From: Paulinella micropora
Lineage: Eukaryota; Cercozoa; Imbricatea; Euglyphida
Reading direction: 5' to 3'
Length of the DNA stretch: 64,000 nt
Assembly (NCBI GenBank): GCA_009731375.1
Contig: BJOX01000225.1
Span: forward strand, 316,731 to 380,730
Shown: one piece after another, positions 37,745 to 51,590 of the stretch
Numbering within the stretch: position 1 is the first letter of the stretch
How the letters are laid out: every line of letters begins with the position of its first letter
Program-made: the position numbers and the translations under genes
Notes under the pieces: generated by a model
Databases searched by the model: none
Told to the model about the DNA's origin: nothing
Seen by the model: the letters and a program-made list of their open reading frames with translations, nothing else

Positions 37745-38130
37745 TTCGGCTGCTGACGCTTTCCTTTGCCAACATGGACCTGATCAATCAAGCAAGCGCA
37801 ACATCCCGTGAAAACAACCATATGTTGTACATTATGCCGACGGTTTCTCTTTCGCCAACATCGACCTTATCAATCAAAACAAGCACAACTTCGCATTAAA
37901 ATAGCCATATTACGTATTATGATGATGCTTTCTTTTAGCAATATCGACCGCATCAAGCATCACAAGTGTAAGCCATTTTATGTATGTTCTGCCGACGCTT
38001 TTCTTTGCCAACATCGACCGTATCCAGAAAGACAAGGAAAAAAATCTCGTTAAATTCAGCGATATCTTATCTTCGGCTGACGTTGTCTTTTGCCAGCATC
38101 GACCATATCAAATTTTCGTGAAAACAACCG
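37745..38130 (+). repeat. Diverged tandem repeat, about 70-90 bp, five units
   Basis: Units begin with variants of GCTGACGCTTTCTTTTGCCAA followed by CATCGACC(G/T)(T/C)ATC, at about 37749, 37838, 37921, 37991 and 38077. Several continue with GTGAAAACAACCATAT. Units differ by many substitutions and indels, so this is an old array. A related tail (CGTGAAAATGACCAT) appears at 39050 and 38554, linking it to the next repeat family. Confidence 0.75.
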
Positions 38131-38478
38131 TATTACATCCATTTATAATAAATTGAATATATGTATACGTGCATGTGTATTTATTTTCTGTGTGTTGAAC
38201 CAGCCTGAGGTGCTTACTGACTGTATATATATATATATATATATATATATGGACTATGTGCTTAATATGTCTTAATTCTTTCTAAATGTGCTTAGTTGGT
38301 TGATTTTTGGAAAACCTTCGTCGGTTTTTACAAGGGTTGGACACTTTTTTCTATATGTCTAATGTTGGTTTTACACATTTTAACGGCTTGTTTTATACTT
38401 TGCGGATAGACAGCCGTATATACATAAATGGTCATATATATATATATAGGAGGGCCACAGTCACAGCAGCGAGCGTCG

Positions 38479-38547
<69 letters not shown>

Positions 38548-38580
38548 GACATCTGGTGAAAATGATCGTATTATATAAAT
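38131..38580. other. AT-rich unique DNA with TA tracts
   Basis: Low-copy AT-rich sequence with TA dinucleotide tracts at 38223-38250 and 38480-38535. No coding signal is seen. Confidence 0.7.
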
Positions 38581-38705
38581 ATGTGTGTATGTGTATGTGT
38601 ATGTGTATATGTAGGTGTAGGTGCAGGTGTATGTGCATGCGTATGTGTGTGTGCATGTGCATGTGCATGTGTATGTGCATGTGTATGTGTGTGTATGTGT
38701 ATGCA

Positions 38706-38742
<37 letters not shown>

Positions 38743-39030
38743 GTATGTGTATATGAGTGTATGTATGTATGTGTGTGTGTGTGTGTGTCTGTGTCTGTGT
38801 ATGTTTATGTGTATGTGTATGTGTATGTGTATGTGTGTGTGTGTCTGTGTATGTGTGTGTATGTGTATGTGTGTGTATGTGTATGTGTATGTATGTGAGT
38901 GTGTGTGTGTGTGTGTGTGTATGTTTATGTGTACGTTTATGTGTATGTGTATGTGTATGTATGTGTATGTGTATGTGTATGTGTATGTGCATGTGTATGT
39001 GCATGTGTATGTGCATGTGTATAAACCCTA
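38581..39030. repeat. (TG/TATG)n array
   Basis: Degenerate TGTATG/TGCATG/TGTG repeat. The long Met/Cys/Val and Thr/His frames on the two strands are repeat translations. Confidence 0.95.
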
Positions 39031-39044
39031 GTCTGACATGTTGG

Positions 39045-39320
39045 CTAACATCTCGTGAAAATGACCATGTAGTATGTGTGATGTAAAAATAACCATATGG
39101 CATGTGAGTGATGTAAAAAATAACCATATAACATGTGTGTGATGTGAAAAATAACCACGTAGTATGTGTGTGATGTGAAAATAACCATATGGCATGTGTG
39201 TGATGTGAAAAATAACCATATAATAACAATGTGTGTGATGTGAAAAATAACCATATAGTATGTGGGTGATGTGAAAACTAGCCATATAGTATGTGTGTGA
39301 TGTAAAAGTAACCACATAAT
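39045..39320 (+). repeat. Minisatellite, about 31-bp unit, nine units
   Basis: Repeats of TGTGTGATGTGAAAAATAAC followed by CATATAGTATG, with CATATGGCATG variants, in head-to-tail order. One unit is expanded by AATAACAATG near 39220. Confidence 0.85.
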
Positions 39321-39420
39321 ACACGTACATATATATATATAATATATATATATATGTATGTATGTGTGTATGTATATTTGTATGAATGTGTGTGTATATA
39401 TATATATATGTATGCGTGTG

Positions 39421-39972
39421 TGTGTGTTGTGTGTGTACCTTATTCTGAAGTGTTTTCCGATGTCTCTCAAAGCACAATGGCTGGCATGTGTGTGTGTGTA
39501 ATGTGTGTAATGTGTGTACCCTATTCGGAAGTGTTTTCCGATGTCTCTCAATAGCACAATGGCATGTGTGTGTGTGTATGTGTGTGTAATGTGTGTAATG
39601 TGTGTTGTGTTGTGTGTGTACCCTATTCTGAAGTGTTTTCCGATGTCTCTCAACAGCACAATTGTTGGCATGTGGGTGTGTGTGTGTGTGTGTGTGTAAT
39701 GTGTGTAATGTGCGTACCCTATTTGGAAGTGTTTTCCGATGTCTCTCAACAGCACAATGGCTGGCATATGTGTGTGTGTTTGTGTGTGTACTGTGTGTAA
39801 TGTGTGTAATGTGTGTGTACCCTACTCTGAAGTGTTTTCCGATGTCTCTCAACAGCACAATGGCTGACATGCCTTTAAATGTGTGTGTGTGTGTGTGTGT
39901 GCGTAATGTGTGTAATGTGTGTGTACCTTATTCTGAAGTGTTTTCCGATGTCTCTCAACAGCACAATGGCTG

Positions 39973-40018
<46 letters not shown>

Positions 40019-40180
40019 TGTGTGTAATGTGTGTACCCTATTCTGAAGTGTTTTCCGATGTCTCTCAACAGCACAATGGCTGGCATGTGTGTATGTGTGT
40101 ATGTGTGTAATGTGTGTAATGTGTACCCTATTCGGAAGTGTTTTCCTATGTCTCTCAACAGCACAATGGCTGGCATGCCT
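39421..40180 (+). repeat. Eight-copy 40-bp unit interspersed with (GT)n
   Basis: A conserved word, TATTCTGAAGTGTTTTCCGA plus TGTCTCTCAACAGCACAATGG, occurs at 39441, 39522, 39624, 39720, 39823, 39928, 40039 and 40129. Copies are spaced 80-110 bp apart by TGTGTGTAATGTGTGTACC-type repeat of variable length. Two copies continue as CTGGCATGCCTTTAAA. The units are very similar, so the array is young. Confidence 0.92.
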
Positions 40181-40399
40181 TTAAACCTACAGAACATGAT
40201 ACCACGCATATATACATACACGCATGTATGAAATGAGAGAGAGAGAGAGAGAGAGATTACCATGACCAGTTACTAACTACCTCGACCGCAGCCTCCGGCC
40301 CGCACTGAGCAAGATGGCAATCGTATCCGTCAGGACAAACGCACAAAAAAAAAAAAAAACGGACAGAAAAAAATCGCCCCACATATTCAGATACACGAA

Positions 40400-41700
<1,301 letters not shown>

Positions 41701-41854
41701 AGAGCAGCTATATTCCGATACACCCCTAGCAGGAGTTGTATGTATATATGTGTGTATGTATGTATGTATGTATGTATGTATATTGTATATATGTACATGT
41801 GTAGATGAAAAACAAACAGAGCAACTAAGTTGCAATGGACACGCCGGGGCAAGG

Positions 41855-42195
<341 letters not shown>

Positions 42196-42329
42196 TAATC
42201 CATACAAACAGACATACCCTGACAGTTGTGTAGAACCGTCTCCTCTGATATCATCTCTCGCTCCTTCATACAGGAACAAAAAAAATCAAATTAAACTTAA
42301 TGAGGGTGTTTTTTTTTATTTGATTATTA

Positions 42330-42361
<32 letters not shown>

Positions 42362-42415
42362 TTAAATTAATGTTGCTGGTATGTGTATCGAAGAGAAAAA
42401 TAGGAATGATATATG
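42196..42415. other. Unique AT-rich stretch with (TTA)n
   Basis: No gene is supported. It holds a TTATTATTA tract at 42325-42362 and short low-copy sequence. Confidence 0.6.
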
Positions 42416-42464
42416 ATAGATAGATTGATAGTTAGGTAGGTAGGTAGATAGGTAGATAGGTAGG

Positions 42465-42502
<38 letters not shown>

Positions 42503-42528
42503 TAGATAGATAGATGGATGGATAGATG

Positions 42529-42575
<47 letters not shown>

Positions 42576-42613
42576 GGATGGATAGATGGATGGATAGATA
42601 AAAAGATAGATAG
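42416..42613. repeat. GATA/GGAT/GTAG array
   Basis: GATA repeats with GTAG at the left end and GGAT blocks. Ends at the GATGAAATATCGAC junction of a GT-2 copy. Confidence 0.96.
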
Positions 42614-42790
42614 ATGAAATATCGACTAATGTCAGAAAAAAGGAGCTTCTGATTTCGTCAACCAAGGAAGTCTGCGGGTAAAGTATTAACCCGATGCCCA
42701 GCTAAGCCGTGATGTTTGCACGGAAGGGACTGATACAGGCAATACCAAAGCTCCCTAGTACCAGGCGGGGCCAGGGCTCGTTCCATAAAG
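42614..42790 (-). mobile_element. GT-2 element tail, cut by an assembly gap
   Basis: Identical in layout to the GT-2 copies at 26774 and 29144 from the GTCGATATTTCATC end through TTATGGAACGAGCC. The 5' part is lost in the N gap 42791-42952, and GATA resumes after it. Confidence 0.9.
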
Positions 42791-43010
42791 NNNNNNNNNN
42801 NNNNNNNNNNNNNNNNNNNNNNNNNNNNNNNNNNNNNNNNNNNNNNNNNNNNNNNNNNNNNNNNNNNNNNNNNNNNNNNNNNNNNNNNNNNNNNNNNNNN
42901 NNNNNNNNNNNNNNNNNNNNNNNNNNNNNNNNNNNNNNNNNNNNNNNNNNNNGATAGATAAGATAGATAGGTAGATAGATAGATAGATAGACAGATAGAT
43001 AGATAGATAG

Positions 43011-43396
43011 ATATGTTTGGTCTATCAGCTCTGCATATCCGAGGACATAGGCATCCATTCCACCCCGCCGCCAATCGGCGACTGGGTAGCGGGCTGGGAA
43101 TGGGCACTAGGCCCCGAATTTGTCCAGTCTGACGGTTCTACGACCCTCCCTGGCTAGAGGGCCGTAGAACCAACCCAGACACGTGTCCGTCATCACGTGC
43201 CCCGCCAAGGCTCGGGCCCGAGGGGTACACCAACCCTCGAGCTTCATCCAAGGCGACCACTTTCGCGGCGGCCGGACTATACCTTAAGATCTCCCTGCTT
43301 ATGTGCCTACCCGCACACAGGAAGATCCCACTCCCGTCTAGTCTCTGAACCTTTCCCATTTGTCAGGACACCACTGGGTAGTGGCGACGGAGGACT
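43011..43396 (-). mobile_element. GT-3 tail, long copy with a terminal-region hairpin
   Basis: A GC-rich unique segment whose minus strand ends ...GCAGAGCTGATAGACCAAAC and enters ATATC/TATC repeats. A second, 40-bp copy of the same end lies at 47804. About 120 bp inside is a strong inverted repeat, GGTTCTACG(A/G)CCCTC with arms of 15 nt around CCTGGCTA (43134-43171). A 73-codon minus-strand frame (43138-43359) has no recognised domain. The 5' side is lost in the gap 43397-43607. Confidence 0.7.
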
Positions 43397-43607
43397 NNNN
43401 NNNNNNNNNNNNNNNNNNNNNNNNNNNNNNNNNNNNNNNNNNNNNNNNNNNNNNNNNNNNNNNNNNNNNNNNNNNNNNNNNNNNNNNNNNNNNNNNNNNN
43501 NNNNNNNNNNNNNNNNNNNNNNNNNNNNNNNNNNNNNNNNNNNNNNNNNNNNNNNNNNNNNNNNNNNNNNNNNNNNNNNNNNNNNNNNNNNNNNNNNNNN
43601 NNNNNNN

Positions 43608-44399
<792 letters not shown>

Positions 44400-46406
44400 A
44401 TAATCTTTTTATACTACGAACTCTTAGTAGCCACAATCGAAGGGAAAGATTGGTCATCAGAACCCTTTGTTTTTGCTGTTGGCGTTTTTCAAGGATGCTG
44501 CATTTCTCCTCTCCTTTTCAACATAGTTTTCAACCTACTCCTTGACCTCCTATCATCCTTGACCAAAAACAACGGTTATCATTTCAAGCATAAGACCTCA
44601 ACAGATGAAGTCATCGTGCACGAAGCTGCTTATGCTGACGACCTCAAACTACACTGCCGATCCCCGAAACACTGTCAATCGTCCATCAACATGATTGACA
44701 AATTTCTGTCATGGTCCAGAACAATGGCCGCGAAACCGCCCAAATGCAAAAGCCTTGCTTTCAAATACTGGACTAAAGCCGACGACTATAAGGGTCTCAA
44801 ACGATTATTGCCGATCTCGTTCCCACCCTTCGACCCCGCCCTTACTATTACTGGCAAACCGATTGACTTCATCGCTGACAAGCCTTTCAAAGACCTCGGA
44901 TGGATTGTCTACCATGACCTCAGCGAAAACGAACAACGTGCAGCAATCCAAAAGAAGTTCATTCTTTCTATGCAAGCCATCGATAGCTGCTCGATCAATG
45001 GCTTTATGAAATTTTGGCTATACCAGCACTACGCTGTCCAGTCACTTGCCTGGCCATTTCTCATTTATGACCTCTGCTTATCTTTCGCCAAAACCCTTGA
45101 GAAAATTGCGACCCGCTTCCTCAAAAAATGGGCCAATATCTACAAAAGAGCTCTGGTCTCTTGCCTTTACCGCCCACGCTCGAAATTCGGTCTACAGCTC
45201 CAATCCATCGTCTCTTTTTACCAGCGACTTCAAATCAACCGTGCTCAAATGCTGAAGTACTGCCCAGATAAACACCTCTCGTCCATTTATGCGATGAACC
45301 TGACGAAACACGAAACATTTCGAACTATCTGGAAACCAGAGCCTGTGCTCGAAAAGCTTGAGGCACAAGTTGATTTTGAATTCAAACATCGAGGCCAATC
45401 CGATCATCTCGGACTTGGCCATGGTCGCTACCCAAAAGAACATTCCATCACAGACCGCAAAGACAGGGTTTTAGAATTAGCTGCTGAGACAATACTTGAG
45501 ACAACCACAGTGCATGACATGGACAAAGCCATGCAAGGGTGCTTCCTTCGTTTTGAAGACGCATGCCCCTTCGACCTCTCCTGGGCTCGCCTCATCGGAA
45601 CCCGTAATCCCCGTTTAATCTCTTGGGTCATCAACGCAAGCACAAACTCGGTTATTACCCCCGACCTTAGACGTCTGTGGGGAATCATTCCCAACAACAA
45701 GTGTGCCCTCTGTTCTGGTCAAGCACATCTATGCCACATCCTCTCCGGTTGCCATGTTGCCCTCAAACAAGGCCGCTATACCTGGCGTCATGACTCTGTG
45801 CTCTGCACTATTGAAGCTCCCCTTCAAAAACACATCGAGAGCCATAACAAACGCTCCCCTATAGACCAAAATGAATCAAAGTCTATGTTTGTGAAAGAGG
45901 GCGAGCAGAAGCCTAAGAGACAGTCATTTCATCGACCATCCCTGCTTGACACTGCAAACGATTGGCAACTCCAAACCCAATACACCGGTTCTGAGCAAGC
46001 CTTTCCTGTCCACATTTGTGTCACTGACCTCCGCCCCGATATCGTTGTCTGGTCACTGTCTACCAAGATATGTATTCTGATCGAGCTAACGTGCCCGGTC
46101 GAGGAAAACATCCTTGACGCACGAGCCTACAAGACCAACCGATACAACAAGCTCAAATCTCAAATCGAGGACAACGGATGGACCTGCCACCTTCGACCAA
46201 TCGAATGCGGGGCTCGCGGCATGGTATCGTTCTCTGTTCATCGATGTTTCCGCGCCTTGGGTTTTTCCCATCCCCAATCCAAATCCCTTTGCTTCAAGCT
46301 ATCCTCCTGCGTAGCTCGTTGCTCTTTTGCGATTTATCGCTCCTGTGCAGTCAAAAATTGGACTAATCTTCCTCTAGTCCGTATTGGTGACTGCATTCCA
46401 TCATAG
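44400..46406 (+). CDS. Reverse transcriptase / restriction-like endonuclease polyprotein, N-terminally truncated
   Basis: About 668 codons are open from the truncation point; there is no native start, because the ORF enters from the TATC repeat. Visible motifs in order are: the RT block GVFQGCCISPLLFN (44481-44522); the catalytic YADD box (44631-44642) in EAAYADDLKLHC; a thumb/linker region; a zinc knuckle of form C-x2-C-x7-H-x4-C (CALC at 45702, H 45735, C 45750) followed by GRYTWRHD; then a PD-(D/E)XK-type nuclease with RPD (46032-46040) and ELTCP (E at 46083), followed by a basic helix and ECGARGM. This order (RT, CCHC, RLE at the C-terminus) is that of R2/R4/HERO/NeSL-group elements, which nick target DNA and prime cDNA synthesis at the nick. 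The N-terminal DNA-binding region and RT fingers are missing, so this copy cannot be autonomous. Exact clade is uncertain. Confidence 0.93.
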   Translation: MIFLYYELLVATIEGKDWSSEPFVFAVGVFQGCCISPLLFNIVFNLLLDLLSSLTKNNGYHFKHKTSTDEVIVHEAAYADDLKLHCRSPKHCQSSINMIDKFLSWSRTMAAKPPKCKSLAFKYWTKADDYKGLKRLLPISFPPFDPALTITGKPIDFIADKPFKDLGWIVYHDLSENEQRAAIQKKFILSMQAIDSCSINGFMKFWLYQHYAVQSLAWPFLIYDLCLSFAKTLEKIATRFLKKWANIYKRALVSCLYRPRSKFGLQLQSIVSFYQRLQINRAQMLKYCPDKHLSSIYAMNLTKHETFRTIWKPEPVLEKLEAQVDFEFKHRGQSDHLGLGHGRYPKEHSITDRKDRVLELAAETILETTTVHDMDKAMQGCFLRFEDACPFDLSWARLIGTRNPRLISWVINASTNSVITPDLRRLWGIIPNNKCALCSGQAHLCHILSGCHVALKQGRYTWRHDSVLCTIEAPLQKHIESHNKRSPIDQNESKSMFVKEGEQKPKRQSFHRPSLLDTANDWQLQTQYTGSEQAFPVHICVTDLRPDIVVWSLSTKICILIELTCPVEENILDARAYKTNRYNKLKSQIEDNGWTCHLRPIECGARGMVSFSVHRCFRALGFSHPQSKSLCFKLSSCVARCSFAIYRSCAVKNWTNLPLVRIGDCIPS

Positions 46407-46718
46407 CCGTCCAGTGTTGCATAGCCCGGGCTAGGTCCCTGCGGGGGTTTAGGCCTCATACAATGTCATCATTGTAGCTTGCGCAAGCTTACGGTGCTCA
46501 AAACACTTGGACTAACGGCTTCCTTTTCTTTCTCTTCTTCCTTATCCTCCCACTCTCCATTCCTAGATTGCCTTTTTCTTCAACGTCCTTCCTCCTCTTC
46601 TTTTTCCAGAACACAGTCTACCCGTGATTCCCATCCCGGACACATGCACAGTACACAAATTATTGTTTGATGTGAAACTGCGTTCCTTTGCAAGGACTAC
46701 ATTCCTTTGCGACATCTC

Positions 46719-46720
<2 letters not shown>
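46407..46720 (+). other. GT-1 3' UTR
   Basis: Shared among the GT-1 copies. It contains the self-complementary word CTTGCGCAAG (46480s), a pyrimidine-rich tract, and the near-repeat TTCCTTTGCAAGGACTACATTCCTTTGCGAC just before the end. In R2-group elements the 3' UTR RNA is what the protein recognises for target-primed reverse transcription; that role here is inference. Confidence 0.75.
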
Positions 46721-47022
<302 letters not shown>

Positions 47023-47065
47023 TTACATTGGCACGCCCGCTTGGATCTCCAATCATTGCGGTAGC

Positions 47066-47185
47066 CTATGTATGTATGTATGTATGTATGTATGTATGTA
47101 CGTACGTACGTACGTACGTAACGTACGTACGTAACGTACGTACGTAACGTACGTACGTAACGTACGTACGTTCGTACGTACGTAC

Positions 47186-47216
<31 letters not shown>

Positions 47217-47222
47217 TGTATG
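47066..47222. repeat. TATG and ACGT tetranucleotide array
   Basis: TATG repeats flank a core of self-complementary ACGT units (47098-47185) with a regular extra A giving GTAACGTACGTACGTAACG. The core is palindromic at every register and could form cruciform or slipped structures. Confidence 0.92.
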
Positions 47223-47428
47223 GTCAAAAAGGCAGTAGATGGGGTCAAAAATACAGGAGATGGGGTCAAAAAGGCAGTAGATGGGTCAAACTGGCAGTAG
47301 ATGGGGTCAAAAAGGCTTTAGATGGGGACAAAAAGGCAGTAGATGGGGTTAAAAAGGCAGTAGATGGGTCAAAAAGGCAGTAAATGTGTCAAAAAGGCAG
47401 TCGATTGGGTCCAAAAGGCAGTAGATGA
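47223..47428 (+). repeat. 20-bp minisatellite, cluster 1
   Basis: Ten or so units of GGGTCAAAAAGGCAGTAGAT with small variants (GGACAAAAAGG, TCAAACTGG). Related clusters lie at 49128-49285 and, as two units on the opposite strand, at 58383-58428. Confidence 0.9.
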
Positions 47429-47492
47429 GTTTGTATACCTGCCCAATCAGGCAAATCGGTCGGTGGTCATACCTTCTGAAATGCAACAAAGC

Positions 47493-47843
<351 letters not shown>

Positions 47844-47938
<95 letters not shown>

Positions 47939-47962
47939 CGATCGATCGATCGATCGATAGAT

Positions 47963-48017
<55 letters not shown>

Positions 48018-48066
48018 GTAGATAGGTAGATAGGTAGATAGATAGATTAGATAGATCAGATAGATC

Positions 48067-48158
<92 letters not shown>

Positions 48159-48184
48159 TGATAGATATACAGATAACTAGATAA

Positions 48185-48242
<58 letters not shown>

Positions 48243-48252
48243 GGATGGATAG
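47844..48252. repeat. GATA array with GATC and GTAG variants
   Basis: Includes a GATCGATCGATCGATC block (47936-47957), ATCAGATAGATCAG variants, and ends at the GATGAAATATCGAC junction of a GT-2 copy. Confidence 0.96.
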
Positions 48253-48925
<673 letters not shown>

Positions 48926-49120
48926 TATGTATGTATGTATGTATGTATGTATGTATGTATGGATTGACTGACCATGAGACAAAGGAGGTGGCTATGTATG
49001 TATGTATGTATGTATGTATGTATGTATGGACCATGAGGTAAACGAGGTGGCCCACGTGCGTATGTTTGTATGTATGTATGTACGTATGTATGTATGTATG
49101 TATGCGTACAGGAGATGAAC
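48926..49120. repeat. (TATG)n tracts with a repeated unique word
   Basis: TATG repeats interrupted by GACCATGAGACAAAGGAGGTGG and GGACCATGAGGTAAACGAGG, two related words; a third relative is GGACCATGAGGCAGACTAGG at 49292. Confidence 0.9.
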
Positions 49121-49127
49121 AGTAAGG

Positions 49128-49285
49128 ATGCATATGGGTCAGAAAGGCAGTAGACGGGGTCAAAAATGCAGTAGATGGGGTCAAAAGGCAGTAGATGGGG
49201 ACAAAACGGAAGTAGACAGGTCAAAAAGGCAGTAGACGGGGACAAAATGCAGTGGATGGGGTCAAAAAGGCAGTAGATGGTCAAA
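49128..49285 (+). repeat. 20-bp minisatellite, cluster 2
   Basis: Seven or so variant units of GGGTCAAAAAGGCAGTAGAT, more diverged than cluster 1 (GGACAAAACGGAAGTAGAC). Confidence 0.88.
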
Positions 49286-49368
49286 TATATGGACCATGAG
49301 GCAGACTAGGTGTCCTACGTGTAGACTGTCTGCAGTAGGGTCCACCCCGCAATAACTAACAAACAACA

Positions 49369-49370
<2 letters not shown>

Positions 49371-49446
<76 letters not shown>

Positions 49447-49448
49447 AA

Positions 49449-49486
<38 letters not shown>

Positions 49487-49538
49487 GGAGAGAGAGAGAG
49501 AGAGAGAGAGAACGTGTATATTAAGAGAGAGATAGATT

Positions 49539-49585
<47 letters not shown>

Positions 49586-49723
49586 GAGAGAGAAAGAAAG
49601 ATGATGAATGATGAATGATGAATGATGAATGATGATGAATGATGAAGAATGATAAATGATGAATGATGACGAATGATAACAAGAAAAGCAATAACAATGA
49701 CGACGACCACGACGACGACGACG

Positions 49724-49754
<31 letters not shown>

Positions 49755-49810
49755 CGACGACAACGACAACAACAACGAGAACAAAAACAACAATAATAAT
49801 AATATCAACA
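49371..49810. repeat. (GA)n, GATGAAT and CAA/GAC arrays
   Basis: GA dinucleotides to about 49598, then a GATGAATGAT repeat, then ACGACG/AACAAC trinucleotides. No gene is supported. Confidence 0.93.
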
Positions 49811-49910
49811 ACAAACCAACCATGACACCATAGCTAACAACACGCGGATAGGAGGAAATACAAGTGTAGAGATAAATACATACATGCATCCACGCAAGCA
49901 TATAAACATA

Positions 49911-49991
<81 letters not shown>

Positions 49992-50030
49992 GATGTATGT
50001 ATGTATGTATGTATGTATGTATGTATGTAT

Positions 50031-50257
50031 ACGTAAGTATGCATGTATGTATCTACTAAGAAATATTATATACTACATTTAATCTTGATAACTATATTTG
50101 TATATGCATGTACATATGTTGACATAAATACATACATGCATGCACGCAAGCATATAAACATACAAACATATGTACATGCATATACAAATGTAGTTATCAA
50201 GATTAAATGTAGTATATCATATTTATTAGTAGATACATACACGCATACTTACGTATA
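50031..50257. repeat. Foldback: ~90-bp inverted repeat
   Basis: The left arm (ACGTAAGTATGCATG...TACTACATTTAATCTTGATAACTA...GCATGTACATATG, 50031-50119) recurs in reverse complement at about 50168-50257 with few mismatches. The ~48-bp centre (AAATACATACATGCATGCAC...) is itself a direct repeat of 49874-49912. TATG lies on the left and CATA on the right, so the symmetry extends into the flanking microsatellites. Confidence 0.88.
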
Positions 50258-50328
50258 CACACATACGTACATACATACATACATACATACATACATACAT
50301 ACATACATACAAATATATACGTACACAT

Positions 50329-51262
50329 ACTGTCCACGAGTAGAGAAAGCATTCTCCATTTCCTAATAAGATACAGATGTAGACATAGATATAGATATAG
50401 ATATAGATATAGATATAGACATAGATATAGATATAGATATAGATATAGATATAGATATAGATACAAATATAGATATAGATATAGATACAGATATAGATGT
50501 AGATATAGATATAGATATAGATATAGATATAGATATATAGATATAGATATAGTTATAGATATAGACATAGATATAGATATAGATATAGATATAGATATAG
50601 ATATAGATATAGATACAAATATAGATATAGATATAGATACAGATATAGATGTAGATATAGATATAGATATAGAGCTAGATATAGAGCTAGATATGTGTGT
50701 CCATGTTACATGCCTCTATCAAAATATTCCTTTGTTCCTTTCACATTATTGTCCACGTGTAGATAAAGCATTCTACATTTCCTGGTAAGATATAGACATA
50801 GATATAGATATAGATATAGATCTAGATCTAGATCTAGATCTAGATGTAGATATCAAAATATTCCTTTGTTCCTTTCACATTATTGCCCATGTGTAGATAA
50901 AGCATTCTCCATTTCCTTATAAGATAATAGACATAGATATAGATATAGATATAGATATAGATATAGATATAGATGTCGATATAGATATAGATATAGATAT
51001 AATATCAAAATATTGATTTGTTCCTTTCACATTATTGCCCACGTGTAGATAAAGCATTCTCCATTTCCTTATAAGATATAGACATAGATATAGATATAGA
51101 TATAGATATAGATATAGATATAGATATAACATCAAAATATTGATTTGTTCCTTTCATATTATTGTCCATGAGAAGAGAAAGCATTCTCCATTTCCTAAGA
51201 AGTATGTCCAAGGAACGAAGGAATATTTTGATAGAGGCATGGAACATGGACACACATATCTA
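50329..51262. repeat. (ATAGAT)n array with five ~75-bp unique words and a terminal foldback
   Basis: ATATAG hexanucleotide repeat separates five related words containing GTCCACGTGTAGATAAAGCA and TTCTCCATTTCCT (about 50329, 50708, 50851, 51003, 51131). Copies two to five start ATCAAAATATTCCTTTG or a variant. The segment 51211-51262 is the reverse complement of 50691-50742, and the hexanucleotide then continues on the other strand (TATATC), so the array is folded back on itself. Confidence 0.9.
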
Positions 51263-51590
51263 TATCTATATCTATATCTATATCTATATCTATATCTATG
51301 TCTGTCTATGTCTATGTCTATGTCTATGTCTGTCTATGTCTATGTCTATGTCTATGTCTATGTCTATGTCTATGTCTATGTCTATGTCTATGTCTATGTC
51401 TATGTCATATCTATATCTATATCTATATCTATATCTATATCTATATCTATACCTACATCTATATCTATATCTACATCTATACCTATATCTATATCTATGT
51501 CTATGTCTATGTCTATGTCTATGTCTATGTCTATGTCTATATTAATATCCATATTCATATCCATATCCATATCCATATCCATATCCATAC
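51255..51590. repeat. (TATATC/TATGTC/CCATAT)n hexanucleotide array
   Basis: Successive blocks of CTATAT, CTATGT and CCATAT hexanucleotides. The regular Ser-Met/Ser-Ile and Tyr-Val frames are repeat translations. Confidence 0.95.

Larger units (their letters stand above)
44400..46720 (+). mobile_element. RLE-type non-LTR retrotransposon GT-1 (R2/HERO-like), 5'-truncated, in a TATC array
   Basis: The element starts abruptly inside its reverse transcriptase domain at 44400, right after CTATCTATC, and carries an open frame to the stop at 46404-46406. A ~314-bp 3' UTR has a CT-rich stretch (46520-46605) and ends GACATCTCAT next to TATC repeats. There is no poly-A tail and no AATAAA near the end, as is common in elements whose 3' end is set by target sequence. 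Three shorter copies of the same 3' end are present (26275, 28371, 35830), all truncated at different 5' points and all flanked by the same microsatellite in the same polarity. The intact frame and close similarity to the 28371 copy suggest recent activity. Confidence 0.93.

Noticed and set aside
39421-40180. CRISPR-like pattern of 40-bp repeats with spacers
   Set aside because: Spacers are GT microsatellite of variable length, not unique sequences, and the window is eukaryotic.
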